Of a stretch of DNA of 64,000 nt, positions 23,961 to 35,600 are shown piece by piece (position 1 is the stretch's first letter; each line of letters starts with the position of its first letter). The notes below the pieces were generated by a model that was not told the DNA's origin, did not search any database, and saw only the letters and a program-made list of their open reading frames with translations. A program made the translations under genes and the position numbers. Origin of the DNA: Andrena cerasifolii (lineage: Eukaryota; Arthropoda; Insecta; Hymenoptera; Andrenidae); contig NC_135123.1 of assembly GCF_050908995.1 (NCBI RefSeq), positions 10,478,001 to 10,542,000 of the forward strand, read 5' to 3'.

Positions 23961-25016
23961 CTGCTGTACCTACATGTGAAAATTTGTTGATCACGTTCAT
24001 ATTTGTGTAGCTAAATAAACCTGAAAGGGTAACAAAAAAGATCGCCAGTTTGCACCCCCAAAGTTATTGCTTTAATTAAGTGGGCTCCGTGAGAACGTGT
24101 AACAAGTGACGAAGAGCACGTTTGATTTGCACGAGTGGGTCAATAACGCTCTGTAATAAATGGTGAATAACAAATTTTGGCAGCTTGCACCATCAATAAT
24201 ATCCTTGCACTTGCGCACCCCAAATATAGTCAGTGAAATTCCATAATCAGCCACGGGTAAACTGAAGATGCTTCGAGGTGTCGATACAAACAGCTCGAAA
24301 GAACCATGGCGCCACAGTTTAGTAACCGTAGCAATAGGTATCTCAATTCTGATTCAGTTCCCATCAATCTCGCTGCAGGATGCACATAACCCTCAACCTG
24401 GATAGCGTACGCATACTAGATCTTTCTACCTCAATTGTCGCCGCCACTTAACCACCGAATTTAGGACATCGCTGTATCTCCATCACAGACTATCGCCATA
24501 CCAGCTCCATCATCCACGCGTATCCACACATGGGAGTAAACAGATAACTACTGTAACAAAGTAGCCACGGGGCCGAAGATTTGGACCATTTATTTACGAG
24601 TTATAACCACCTGCCTGCCCTTTTTCTTTTTTCCCGAACTCGCTAAAATAGAGCCCCTCAGATTAGGCACCTGATGCGCCGCGGGTTTAGCAGGTTTGCA
24701 GCACCCAGGTGGAAGGTATGTTGCGAGAACGTTAAGGGAGGAGACGGGTAGACGACGAAGCCGAGGCGCAGACGGTCGGCGCGTGTACGCGGGCGTATGC
24801 AGGGGGTGAATGCGGGGGAGCACGAGCGCGAACGAGGGGACAGTAGCTTTTTTTTTACGAGCCACTCTTGGACGGCGAACTACGTTTACGAGCTTATGGC
24901 ACGACGTGCGCCGGGGCTGCTTAACAGCGGCAGACAGCTTGCACGTAGTCCAAGCACGCGTCCTTACCTGCCAGAAGTCAATTTCCGTCTTCGACAAAGT
25001 CCTTTCTTCCCCGTTC
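23961..25016. other. Non-coding, GC-rich at the end
   Basis: 24590-25000 is GC-rich with open frames on both strands (up to 135 codons, minus). A minus-strand GCAG|GTAAGG donor-like site at about 24966-24971 could end a UTR exon, but no matching acceptor or coding content could be tied to it. Confidence 0.35.
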
Positions 25017-25131
25017 CAAACATAGGTTTACCCATGTCCTGTAGCATTTCGAGAGACGTATTACCTAACCTTAACCAGACCTAACACAAACATAGGTCCG
25101 CCTGTGTCCCGTGGCCTTTCGAGAGCCGGAC
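25017..25131. repeat. Two-copy tandem repeat, period 70 bp
   Basis: AAACATAGGTTTACCCATGT with CCTGTAGCATTTCGAGAG recurs as AAACATAGGTCCGCCTGTGT with CCCGTGGCCTTTCGAGAG. Confidence 0.7.
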
Positions 25132-26305
25132 TCGTTCCTCTTCATTCGCTACCGCCCCATTCTCTGGCGTTGCTACCGCGCGTTACTATTTTCTTCAGCG
25201 TCTGTGGTGGATGCTAGAATGGAATTCAATAGAGTTCGGTGATTTATGGGAGGAGTTATTGGTGGCTGATATCTAGAAGGCAAGGTGTACGGAGACTTTT
25301 TGCTGGCAGGGCGGACATTGTGCATATGCAGAGATGTAGCGATTGGGCTAGGTCTGTGGGATCAGCGAATATCTCGCTAACAAGTTGAGAACCCAGGGCT
25401 GTATTCAGTGTATTGTTTTGAAAATTGGTACGTGGTAGTACTGGAGTGGGTAAGATGGGGTGAAACAAACGTGGCTCTTTTATAATTGGCGATGAATACG
25501 TTTAGTGACTTGCTCTCTGAAAGACATCGCTTTGCATTTGCTTGAGCAGAACAGGCATACGGATTTTTGAGACAGTTTGGGACTGAAGTAGGTTTGAAAA
25601 TTTTGGAAGCCTTGGGAATGTTAATCCTGTGCTCTGATATCGTTACATCTATCCTATTTTTGTTTATTTTTCCGTCAACAGAATTGCGAAACGAAAGCGG
25701 AGCACTTAAAAATTCAGAACTTAATAATTTTATTTAACTTGCTAGATTTTACAAAGATTCTATAAGACTACCAAGCGCAGTGGTCTTGTAAAACCTTTCA
25801 GTATTTCTTTAGTTCCGAGTTTTAACTCAGGACTTTTTGAAGCGTCCGGAATTCTGTTACGAAGTACCATATTTATGGTTTCAGGATCGACGCACGAACG
25901 TAATAGTCACGGCGGAATACCAAATGGAAAAGTTTACCCTTACGGTTTATTCGATTCGACTGTTTCACGTCGGTGGGCGTGGGGTCCATGCGGGCGATCG
26001 GGGCACGAAACATGGGGCATTAAACGACTACGGTCGTTTCGCCGAAAATCTTGTTTCCCCGATGGACATAGTTGCGGCTCGGCTACGTTTGATTTATCGC
26101 GAAATTTCCCTTGTTCTCCCAAGGGGAATACAGCAGGACGACGTCAGGATGTGCGCGCGCGCGCGCAGAGTCCTAATAATCTAATATGCCGCGACCTGAG
26201 CGCAATTTCATGCTTTCTCGGGCATGCGGTGCACCCCAACCACCCCTCTGCGATCAAACGTCCTTCCCACCACCCTGTCCCGCCTGTCCTCTCGCCTTTC
26301 ATTCG
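25132..26305. other. Non-coding stretch with overlapping open frames
   Basis: At 25837-26184 and 25875-26459 two plus frames (115 and 194 codons) overlap. An acceptor-like ttatggtttcag ends at 25884, but neither frame has a donor, a domain or a preferred register. A (GC)n run lies at 26153-26166. Confidence 0.35.
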
Positions 26306-26410
26306 TCTTCTCGATCTTCATCTCTCCCTTCTCGATCTTCGTCTCTCCCTTCTCGATCTTCGTCTCTCCCTCTTCGATCTTCGTCTCTCCCTCTTCGATC
26401 TTCGTCTCCC
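26306..26410. repeat. 21-bp tandem repeat, five copies
   Basis: CTTCTCGATCTTCGTCTCTCC is repeated with minor changes and a shift to CTCTTCGATC in later copies. In one frame it reads as a repeating LLDLRLS peptide, in another as SSLPSRS. The 21-bp period keeps every frame open, which explains the long frame across it. Confidence 0.85.
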
Positions 26411-28673
26411 TATGGACCGTCTAAATGAAATATGTGCGGGTTCCCTATTATTGTCTTAAGAATATTTTGGGGCAGAATTCATGAATTTTCCTGGAAAGAT
26501 CAGCGATGCGTTTCCCTAACGAAATGAGAAACTATGGTAATAAGGCGCGATACCTAATTGAATATATAGGGTGGGCGAGGAAGAATGGTACCACCGAGAG
26601 TGGGGCGATTTTTTCTGCAAAAATAAATACAGCACGTACGCGGAATAAAAGTTTTTGACACGAGCCCTCATTTTCGAAAAAATCGACCTTGAAAACTGAA
26701 GTTAATTTATGAGTAAATATAATACAAACCTGAATAAAAATGTGCCTAGTGGAAGCCTAAGTCGAAATTGTAGAATACCTTGCTTTGGATGGAAGGGGGG
26801 ATAAACGTTGAAAATGTAGAATCGATTTTTAATCATGTGCGCGACTTTCATTGTGAAATGAATATTAGGAACAATGGATAATTACTCTGATCTCCTTTCC
26901 CCCTTTCATTCATAATCCGTTTCGGATTACCCTTTATATTCCGCCTCCTGAAATTTGCAACCATGAAAATTGCTCGGGAGCAGAGTATTTTCAGTCAGTG
27001 GATTGTATAATATTAATTAGAGATAAATGTTTGATACGAAGGATTTGCGCGCAGATATTTTGAAAATAAACCTATACGCGAAAATTTCGTTGCACCGAGA
27101 CTTAGAAAAATCACGAATAATATTCGTAGGTATCCAACTTTCTTAGTGAGTGTGTCTACTTGTTACATACCTACTCGCCACGTACATTTGATTTTCATTG
27201 CGATAATATTCAACTAGATTTCACATGCATTTCCATCCATATTATTTCACGTTTCACCTATGCAGTTCCACGTTCCGAAGATGCCCCCTTGCTGCCAACA
27301 AACACACGTTTATTTGCTCCTCCTTTTGATCGCGATACGCCGCTGCCGCAAAAAGACACTGCCCGATGTGAATCGTGGGATAATCGGCGCGTTTAACAAG
27401 CGAAAGGGAATTGCTGACGCTTTAATTGATCGGCTTTATGCACTTTACACGCGTACATGCACGCGTGCATTTCTGCCGCTGGTATCGGCTACCGGTGGCT
27501 CCAATATTCTGTCTCGTCAATCGATTCCCAATCTGCGCGCGGAGTAGGCGATCGTAGGGAGATTCGATTTTCCGACGGCTTTGATCGTGGACGGGTAAAA
27601 TCGGGTTTAAGGACTACTTATCTCTCCGGATTCCTTATACCCAGACACGGTATAAAGGATAAGAAGACGATTCTTATGGAGGTATTATTCCCCTCCTACA
27701 TGTGTGCTCAGGAGGAATCATGTGCTCAACGTTCCTGTCGCGAGGACACGTAATCCGTAATAAATTGAGCCATTTTTCTGCCGTTTTGGTGCATTATTGC
27801 GCGTCATTGAAATAGCTTCGTGTAACTCTAGTCGCTGTTTCGCTGCAACAGTACTGTAACATTTCAATAATTCGAAGGATAGTGTGTACACTATTTTAAA
27901 CGGTGGTCGCATGATTAAATCGAGGGATTAAGTTTGCCACGAAATTAGACTTTTCAAGGTAGAACATAATATTTTATTACTCACGTAAAGAAAATGTTAC
28001 GTGATTTTCGTTGTTTCCTTGGCAATGGATTTAAAATTATCCCTTCGTAACTTTTTAAAAATTAGGTTCAACTAAACAGTGAGGTATTCAAGAGTTCAGA
28101 GGAAGGTGAAAAAAGGGATTCTATAGAAGATTTGATTCTTAGCTACTCATCTCTTCTACCAAAACCTCGAAATTTTGCGCTGTAGAGCTTTGTTTGGTCA
28201 TGCGAATTTATAGACATCCCTACTGCCTCAGAATGCATACCTGTGCTGCCGTGTTAATATGCATATAAATAAATTATTTTCGAGCTACCTGGCAGCAATA
28301 ACTCAATTTAAGCGGCAGTATGGCACACTTATACGCCAGTCAAACCCTTCCACCAATTTTGTAAGTTCTACAAAGTACCTGAAATTGCATGTCAACATTG
28401 AACGTGTTCACCTGTTAGTACCTACTTATTATCATGTTCGTATTACGCGGTAGAATTAGAAAGAGCAAGGGAGGGCAACAGCAAAGGGACGAGCTTCTGT
28501 GTAGCACACCGGACTTTCCGAAACACGATTCTTCCACTTTTCGCCAAGTTCAGAAGGGCTAACTTCCCCACGATCGCGAGAGTGGCGTCACAACGTTACA
28601 ACTTCCACGTCTCCGTGTAATTAAAGGCGATGTAGGTTGACATGGTAGTTAAACTCGTTACAAGCTTACTTAC
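26411..28673. other. Non-coding stretch
   Basis: AT-rich with a moderately GC part at 27240-27750, where plus frames of 78-98 codons overlap in different registers without splice support. No element ends were recognised. Confidence 0.35.
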
Positions 28674-28841
28674 CTCGGCTTCCTGGGTCCATTTCCTCAC
28701 TTTCCATTCGGTGGTCGCGGAGATCCCCGCGGGAACGATGTGCGGATGCTTCACCGGAAAGCTCGAGAGATCCGTTTCATTAGACAGCGCGGGATACATG
28801 TAGCATAATGTGTCATCGGATTCATTTGATAAAATAGAGTT
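28674..28841 (-). CDS. Internal coding exon of an unidentified gene
   Basis: Read on the minus strand, an acceptor (caactttccgcag) precedes a 168-base exon of exactly 56 codons. A strong donor follows: GAG then GTAAGTAAGC. Only one frame is open throughout. The peptide starts NSILSNESDDTLCYMYPALS, contains two N-glycosylation sequons (NES and NET) and ends KVRKWTQEAE. It has no membrane segment and no motif I recognise. Sequons, a lone Cys and many Ser/Thr would fit an extracellular or linker region, but that is only a suggestion. The exon is symmetrical (phase 0 at both ends), so it could be skipped or used alternatively without a frameshift. It is on the opposite strand to the rhomboid exon 5.6 kb away. 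No neighbouring exon of the same gene was found. Confidence 0.72.
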
Positions 28842-29329
28842 CTGCGGAAAGTTGCGCAATGTAAAGCAACGGTTATCTGCAACGATTCACGCGCCCCTTG
28901 ATCTTCGTACTCCCTATCTGCGTGCGAGGTGCTACGCGACGCGATCATTTATCCGACCGCTTGGCGCGAGTTCGAAGTTTCAAGTCTGATTACGTAACTC
29001 GCCAAAGTAGTTGGGTCGATTTTTCAAACGATTCGACTGATATCTTACTCACTGTGCCAGCAGCTACGCAAGAGCAGGGAGTTTGATTTAAGCTGTTCGA
29101 AATTTCTTTGGGGGAACAGGAAGATGGAATCACCGATCACTGACCTGATTCAAAATTTCATATGCTTCTAGATGTATCGAGTCGATCAGGAGCTTTCAAT
29201 ACTGAAGGCGAATATAGAAAGAGTACTTAATGATTCATAGCACAGTTATTTTAACTTCTTCCACAAGGTCTAATACTTTAAGATAACATCTATTCTCGTC
29301 ACACGCCAAATAAATTTTGCCTGAACAAG

Positions 29330-29673
29330 GGTAAAAAGGGGTAAAATTTGTTTTCACGAATTCCTCAAAATATCTTCGGCCTCGATATCGATTCCTACTT
29401 GTTTTTAGCCAGAACGCAAGTGCCAAAAACCAATTTCTAAAGTTTCCCGTAATCAACACTTAAAGGGTCAAGTCTGGATCTGGTAACAGAGCTTTTTGTA
29501 ACATGTCTCAATTTTTTAATAGGTGTGAACGAACATGTGACTACATATATAAATGCTTGTTGTATAAAGGTTACTTTACACAAAGTACATCAAAATTTAC
29601 ATGAAAAAAAAAACAGATATAAAAGTAATTCCCTTTAATTATTCTACCGCAACGAAGCACGGGTATTTTGCTA
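29330..29673 (+). mobile_element. Helitron-like remnant
   Basis: It shares blocks with 54897-55260: AAGGGGTAAAATTTGTTTT, GGTTACTTTACACAAA and CAGATATAAAAGTAATTC. It ends CGCAACGAAGCACGGGTATT-TTGCTAA, a decayed form of the CTAG-type Helitron terminus seen at 2661-2680. The 5' limit is uncertain. Confidence 0.5.
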
Positions 29674-30599
29674 ACAATAAGTAGTAGGGGAAAGTATTGT
29701 TAAATTGAGAGTTAAATTGAAACAAAAGTATTCACACTAATCAGATTTACTTTATAGATAAATGAACTTTGGTTAATTATCTACAAAGGCAACGCAAAGA
29801 ATTATAGATACTTTGATAAACAAATCATTTTTTGACAGAAAAACAAAACTCTTTCTGTCTGTGATTACCCGTAGCCAGCGGGGTAAATACGAACGACTGT
29901 TTAAAGATCTTGATCTTTACTAAACACTGGTTCTCTTCCACACTGTGGGTCTGAAACAGTCTTTCTTCTTGTTTGATCAAATTTTGGTCGCTCGTGGAAT
30001 TGAATATTTATTTGCTGCCTGACGGATTCAAAGTCTTTTATCTTTAACCTCTTTCACGGGCGTCTCAAGATCTTTCAACGAATATGTACGTATATTCTTC
30101 CTCATACATACAAAACTTCGAACTATTAAAAGAAAAGGGTAAATGCCATCGTATTAACAGAAGTTAAGAAATTTCAAATAAAACAAATACGAACATGTAT
30201 ATATACAAAGTGATCCCGCGATTTTATTTAGAATTAAGTAACGAAACTGCAAAAAAAATTATGCTTTGTTGGGTAGTATAGGTTCAATGCACTATGGACT
30301 CAAAATCCTCCAGCGTAAAATTATAAGAAAAGCTACGAAAGCATTTCACGACCAGTATCTTCCTCGTGACAGTTTCCTTAATTCTAAACATAGCTAATTA
30401 GATCATCTAACAATATCGCGGGAGGACAGGACAACCGAATTCAGCGAATATCGCGGTGTTCGGGTTTATCCCACGTTCGCAATTCCCCCACTTGCTCCAT
30501 ATGTACTTATTTATTTAGTCCAACAGCCAATACCAGTCTATTACCATCGTCATCGTTGAAATCATTTTTACCACCCTGAGTATCTTCCGTGCGCGGTCT
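29674..30599. other. AT-rich non-coding stretch
   Basis: No exon or repeat recognised. Confidence 0.4.
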
Positions 30600-31180
30600 T
30601 GCCCGAATGTCCAGTCACGGGTCACTGTGCTGGTCCTCTAAAAATTCTAACCCTGGCTCCGGAGTGCGTCGATCTAGCGCGCACTCGATCAATCAGCGCC
30701 TGGCTCTTCGGCCGTTCCCACTGTGAATGACGGAAGTGCAGTGCACTTTGGTCGATACATTTAATCGGTACCCTCGGCGGCAGTGTTATTTCTAATTCTC
30801 CCGCGATCTCGTCTGCTGTATACCGCCCGGTTCCAGAGGAGCGTGGCGGACGTCGAGGCCGCCACCTGTGCTCACAGACAGCGGCAGCGAGAGAAGGAGG
30901 GCAGACGACCCCTTTCTCGTTTCCTTGAACCCGGGTATATCAGTCACATCGCTAATTGGAAATCGCTCGTGCGATCTACGCTGTCTCGAGGCGCACCAGC
31001 AATTAGGTGTGCACCTACGGACCTGTCAGCCCCGCACGGGGGCACTCTGCATTCGAGATATCGTGGTTTTTTCCCTTCAGTGAGACCGTATCTCGCAGTT
31101 CTGGCCGTCTCCATTTTCACTGATTCCACGCAGAGACAGTTTGGCTTTCCATTCCACGGCTAGGTTACGCCTGCTCCCCT
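30600..31180. promoter_or_regulatory. GC-rich island, possible promoter between divergent genes
   Basis: It is CpG-rich relative to its flanks and lies between the minus exon (28674-28841) and the plus rhomboid exon (34452-34569). Frames up to 126 codons are open by composition alone. No TATA box or unique initiator can be singled out. The promoter role is an inference from position and composition. Confidence 0.3.
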
Positions 31181-31357
31181 CCTTCTATGAAAGAATATAC
31201 GGTGTAACTTAACAGCTTCGTTACTCCTCTCCTATTTTTCGTTCCGTCTCTCGTTTCGCATCGACAGTGAGTTGCTCTTCTTTGACTCTTTGTCGCCATG
31301 GCTGCACTATGGAGCTCCGGTGTTCGTTTCTGTTGGCTACTCTGAATCTGGGCGAAT

Positions 31358-31543
31358 AGGAGGTTGAGAATTTATTGGGCTTCCGAATGTGAGTCTTGTA
31401 AAACACCTTTAAGCATAGAACATATTTTGCTGGCATGCCCTAAGTTCTTCCAGGAAAGAAATCGATTCATTGTTAAGACAAATTTGAAGCTAAACCTGAA
31501 CGAAGCTAAAAACATCCAGAATGTAATCCAATTTTGCTGGTAA
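31358..31543 (+). pseudogene. 3' coding remnant of a non-LTR retrotransposon
   Basis: The frame reads RLRIYWASECESCKTPLSIE, HILLACPKFFQERNRFIVKT and ends IQNVIQFCW before TAA at 31541. The C-x2-C-x7-H-x4-CP pattern is the C-terminal zinc-knuckle-like motif of I/Jockey/R1-type LINEs, and this is the true 3' end of the ORF. Nothing of the reverse transcriptase is intact upstream. It is followed by AT-rich sequence with AAATAAATATA. It is the same kind of remnant as at 23730-23960 but diverged from it. Confidence 0.72.
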
Positions 31544-31737
31544 ATAAATATATGTAATTAATATAATGATTAATATTCCAAGGAATAAATATATAACTAT
31601 AATAAGTTCATTTATTTTCATTTTTGAAGGATGATTATTAATTATTCTGGTAAAATAGAGGAATATAATTATTATCCCCCCAATAATAGAAATAAAGATT
31701 ATAAATAAATAGATTGAATTGTCTTATGTTTTTTTAA

Positions 31738-32020
31738 CTCGGCGGGAGGCGCTACTGGGTAGAATTTACCACAGAGGCGCTAGTTGCGAAAATATGAAGG
31801 CTGTTTGAGTTTTTGTTACAATTTTTTTAAAGAACTTTAATAAATATTTTAAGATATTTCATAAATTTTGTTTGATTCTTAAAACACTGTACTTTAACAT
31901 AAAAATTACAAAGTTAAGAAAAAATATTCTGAAACCGTGATTTTTTGCGTTTCAATTTTGGGTATTTTTCACCCGGTAGCGACAACCTGTGTTAGAATGT
32001 GGGGTGCGCCTCCCGCCGGG
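31738..32020. mobile_element. piggyBac-like MITE
   Basis: The ends CTCGGCGGGAGGCGC and GCGCCTCCCGCCGGG form an inverted repeat with one change. They abut TTAA at 31734-31737 and 32021-32024. The right end has the piggyBac-type CCC (GGG before TTAA). It is 283 bp, AT-rich inside and has no transposase. Confidence 0.88.
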
Positions 32021-32024
32021 TTAA

Positions 32025-34451
32025 AGAAATATTCTAAAGAGATATCTCGTGTTCATATCTTCTTCGTATAATTCCGTCTTCCTATTGGCATCACTATTTG
32101 ATACTTTTATACTTCTTCCATGCCCGCTCCAGGTCGCCAGAACTTCTCCCATCACTTTCATCCATCTCTACATAATTTTATAATACGCCTTACTCCTCGT
32201 TACTTTGGTACCCCGATCCTCCATTTCCTTCCGTCCACCAGCTTGCATCCGTTCTGCTCGATTTTCTTTCTGCCGCGTCTCATTCGCCCTTCCGCTAATT
32301 TCTTCCCGTTTTTACATCCCCTCGCTGCGCCACCATCCTTTTTGCTCCTGTTCTTACGCTTCCCCACCCCCGAGTCAATGGAAACGAGGAGACAGTTTAT
32401 CTTCAGAACCATAAACCTCCTAGACATCGAGTTACGGACCAGTATTTCTTTATGATTATTCCACGGTGGGGTCCACTCCCGCTTCGCATAAAATCCGACA
32501 CCGCCGTTATCAATTTCTTTAAATACACAACATTCGGCGATAATCTCGAGCTAAATAATTCCAGCATTTCCGGCTGCTAGCTCTCCAGCGGCTTTCGAGA
32601 TAGAAAGTATTAAAATGTTGTAGCGTCGAGGGAAACAAACTGAGACACCCACCGTTTCGTCCACAATATTTATTTTGTACTTTGAAATGATATACCTTCC
32701 CTTTGTACACTACACATCATACTTACATGTATGTATCCCTTGCTGGATTCGAGACGGCAGACCGAGTTGTAATCCTAAATGCTGTTCGACTGTTCCAGAA
32801 CTTGAAATCCATTTAAATTTAAACATCCGGGACACAAACGTTTAAAGCTGCTTTTAATAACAAAATAGTAGTACGTGGCGTATCATTGTATGGTTCTCAT
32901 GGAGATTTTTTCTTAAATAAGTTAATTTTTAGAGTGGGTAATTTTTGCGTTAGGTAATCTGTTGTCCATTTTTTAATTTAGCAATTCTTGACAGGTCAGT
33001 TACATCGGCGACGAGAAATTAATTAACGATAATTGAATTCGATGGCTGTAGGATGGGTTCCGAGATAAGTGAAGGCAAGTCGAGTATATGCGCGAAGGCC
33101 GTTTTACGAGCGCCGCCAGATATTGACAGGCGAGGATAATGAAGAACTATAGATGCCAAAAGTCGTTGGTAATTGCGCGAGAGTGTTCTTCCCTTTTCTT
33201 CCAGGCGAAGTCCGATTGGTGAAGTTAATCCCTCGTTATTTCGCTACCTCTGGCAACGATTAACGAGGCCACGCAGCTACCCTTTAGCGCGAAAATTGCT
33301 GCAGCCCGACCGATTAGTTGAAGAATATCCTCCAGCCATCGATAGATTAATTTTGAAATCCCAAAGTGTCTTGCAATAAAATCCGTTTTCCTTCGTCACA
33401 TCTCCCAACAGTTCGGATGGATCCCTTTCTTTCATCCGCAAGACCAACAAATATATTTTAATCCGTGTCGCTCTGGAATTATTATTTAAATAACACGATG
33501 ATGGAGGAAGATTTGTATGACCGCATCTGGTTTTCATCGAAAATAAATTCCCAATTTAACGCAATTACGCTAGACAGCTGATTCGCATTGTATTGTATTA
33601 CACAAAACAATTACAAGTACCACAGGGCCAGAGTTGGGAATTAACTAATTAAAATTTTGTTAAATTACGGATCGAATAAAAGTTACTTTCACTTTAGATT
33701 ATTCGACGAATAAAGTTAATTTTTTTATTCGACACAGGGTGAATAATTTTTTTTAAACTTGATTTATTATTACAAGTATTATTTAAATAACAATGTTGCT
33801 CATCTCTATGTGTAATTTGGTACCACTGTAAAAAATTTATATTTGGTGCGGATTTTATTTATTTTTTTCATTTGGTTTTGTATGCAATCTATTTTATTTT
33901 GTTATATTTCTGTAATTCCATAAATATTAAGGAAACTGAACATTTCTAAAATAAGTACGAATATTTATTTACTATTTTAATTATATATTTTTTTTGAAAA
34001 TTCGAAAACCGGTCTAACCGGTTTTTTTGGGAATAGTGGAATTCAAAACCCGTTTTTTCAAAAGTCGATTTTTGTATAAACCCTAATTGTACTTTTAAAC
34101 GTTTTTACTAATATTATTAATTACTTACACCTTAAAACCTACAAATCTGAATAGTTGGCCGGTACTGGACGACAATTTTTTGTTCGCTGCGAATTACAAG
34201 TTTCTTAATCCAGCGAATTATAAGTCTTTATGTTAAAATTTAAGAGAAACGATTTGTCCCCTTTTGTTAAGCACAATTTCTACTACCAATTACTTGTTTG
34301 AAATTTAATTTTTTACCAACAATAGCCCAAGTTATTCTACAAAAAAGCTTAGAGTGGCCTGTATTGCAAGGACTCTCCTCTATATGCTTGCAAAACATTA
34401 GCCCACCTTTCTGTCACAGAAGCTCATCGAAGATCATTCTTTCGGTTGCAG
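32025..34451. other. Probable intron of the rhomboid gene, no exon seen
   Basis: Plus and minus frames of 63-111 codons (for example 32120-32455) lie in pyrimidine-rich DNA without splice signals. At 33633 a hAT-like start, CAGAGTTGGGAATTAACTAA, has no matching right end. ATTCGA-rich low complexity lies at 33700-33740. Confidence 0.4.
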
Positions 34452-34569
34452 GATGGTCCGCATGATCGGCGACGAATTCCTTACGGAGGAAAGGGACCGC
34501 AAGTACTACGCTGATCACTACACGTGCTGCCCACCGCCTCTCTTCATCATCCTCATCACCCTTGTGGAG
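34452..34569 (+). CDS. Internal exon of a rhomboid-family intramembrane serine protease
   Basis: The exon follows a pyrimidine-rich acceptor ending ggttgcag and stops at GAG before the donor GTCAGT at 34570. It contributes one base plus 39 codons. The peptide begins MVRMIGDEF and contains YYADHYTCCPPPLFIILITL, followed by VE. A Cys-Cys-Pro-Pro-Pro motif directly before a hydrophobic run marks the cytoplasmic N-terminus entering helix 1 in rhomboid-related proteases of the RHBDL/Rhomboid/Stet group. From family knowledge, these proteases cut membrane-anchored EGFR ligands and other substrates within the membrane. The catalytic Ser and His helices are not in this exon, and I found no further rhomboid exon in the window, so the introns must be long. 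ATG 34453 could be the initiator if the upstream exon is untranslated; otherwise the leading G completes a codon. The subfamily cannot be fixed from 39 residues, although the YYADxYTCCPPP form fits the RHBDL1/3 side best. Confidence 0.85.
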
Positions 34570-35600
34570 GTCAGTAGCGGGTCCTCGTTCTACGCAACTC
34601 GCGCGGCGCGTGACGCGCGCATACACAGCGCGCGGCTCGCGGGCTTTGATCTCGCCGCCGTAACCTGCCGCTAATAAATGTTTAATGAAAACACACGGTC
34701 AAAAGATGCCGCGGAAAATGGGCGAGACAAAACGAGGACATTCGGGCAGCCCCGCTATTTATTAAAAATGCCTTTGACAGGCACGTCCCTCGGCTCCACT
34801 CTTCTCCAAATACCATAACGTTACTTTTGCATCGTGTGGCGATTAATATCGCGATAGCGGGCCACAGCCCGGCCCGTTTGACGCCGAATGGATCCGCGTC
34901 TTTTTGCTCGCCGCGTTGTCGCTTAGACGGGTTATTAAATTTGCTTCGGTAGAAATTCGCTTTCACTCGGGACGAAGAATCCGTGGCGCGAGCCGCGGCC
35001 GTTAATTTCGGTTTACGTAACGCTGGCGAGCTCTGAGTCCACAAAACGGGGGTGGTTTACAGCGAGGAGGGCGTAAACGCCGCGGAGGACCGTGCGGAAT
35101 CGGTGCGACGCGCATTACGGCGGGGCGCGCCGGGCTCCTCTGGCCAGCGCCTTAAATTATCCCGCGGTGCGCATAATACGGGAAATTGTACGTTATTCGC
35201 GTTAAAGCGATATTAAACCGTCGCGGGCGGCGATACCGGGCTTCTTTATTTCCCGCGTCTTAACGAGTAGAAAAAGAGGGATCGGGTCGCTAAAACAAAC
35301 GCCTGGAGCAATTCTACGGTGTGCCTAGGCGAACGTCGCGCGAGTAATCCAAGGCATTTTTCTCGTCGGTCATTCTCCCCCTCGAATTACAATTTTTTTT
35401 ATTTTTGAAACGGCGATATTAACCCGTTGCCAAAGCGAAGCCGACTCTCTTAACGCTCGCGATTAGTTAAACGCGAGTGCCGAAGACCCTTCTGTTCCGC
35501 GAGGGCACCTATCGTCGCGGTGCGAAGGGAAGCGCTGTTAAAAAATGCTGGCAGGTGTTTTCGCGTTGTTCGCGTGACTCTTACAGTTGGGTAACTTGGG
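34570..35600. other. CpG-rich island directly downstream of the rhomboid exon
   Basis: Very CpG-rich for this window (for example 35080-35240). A 120-codon minus frame (34682-35044) is open by composition. No second rhomboid exon is present. It may be an intronic regulatory island or an alternative promoter. Confidence 0.35.

Noticed and set aside
33633..33660. hAT-like left end CAGAGTTGGGAATTAACTAA
   Set aside because: No matching right end or target duplication was found nearby, so it may be chance or a relic.
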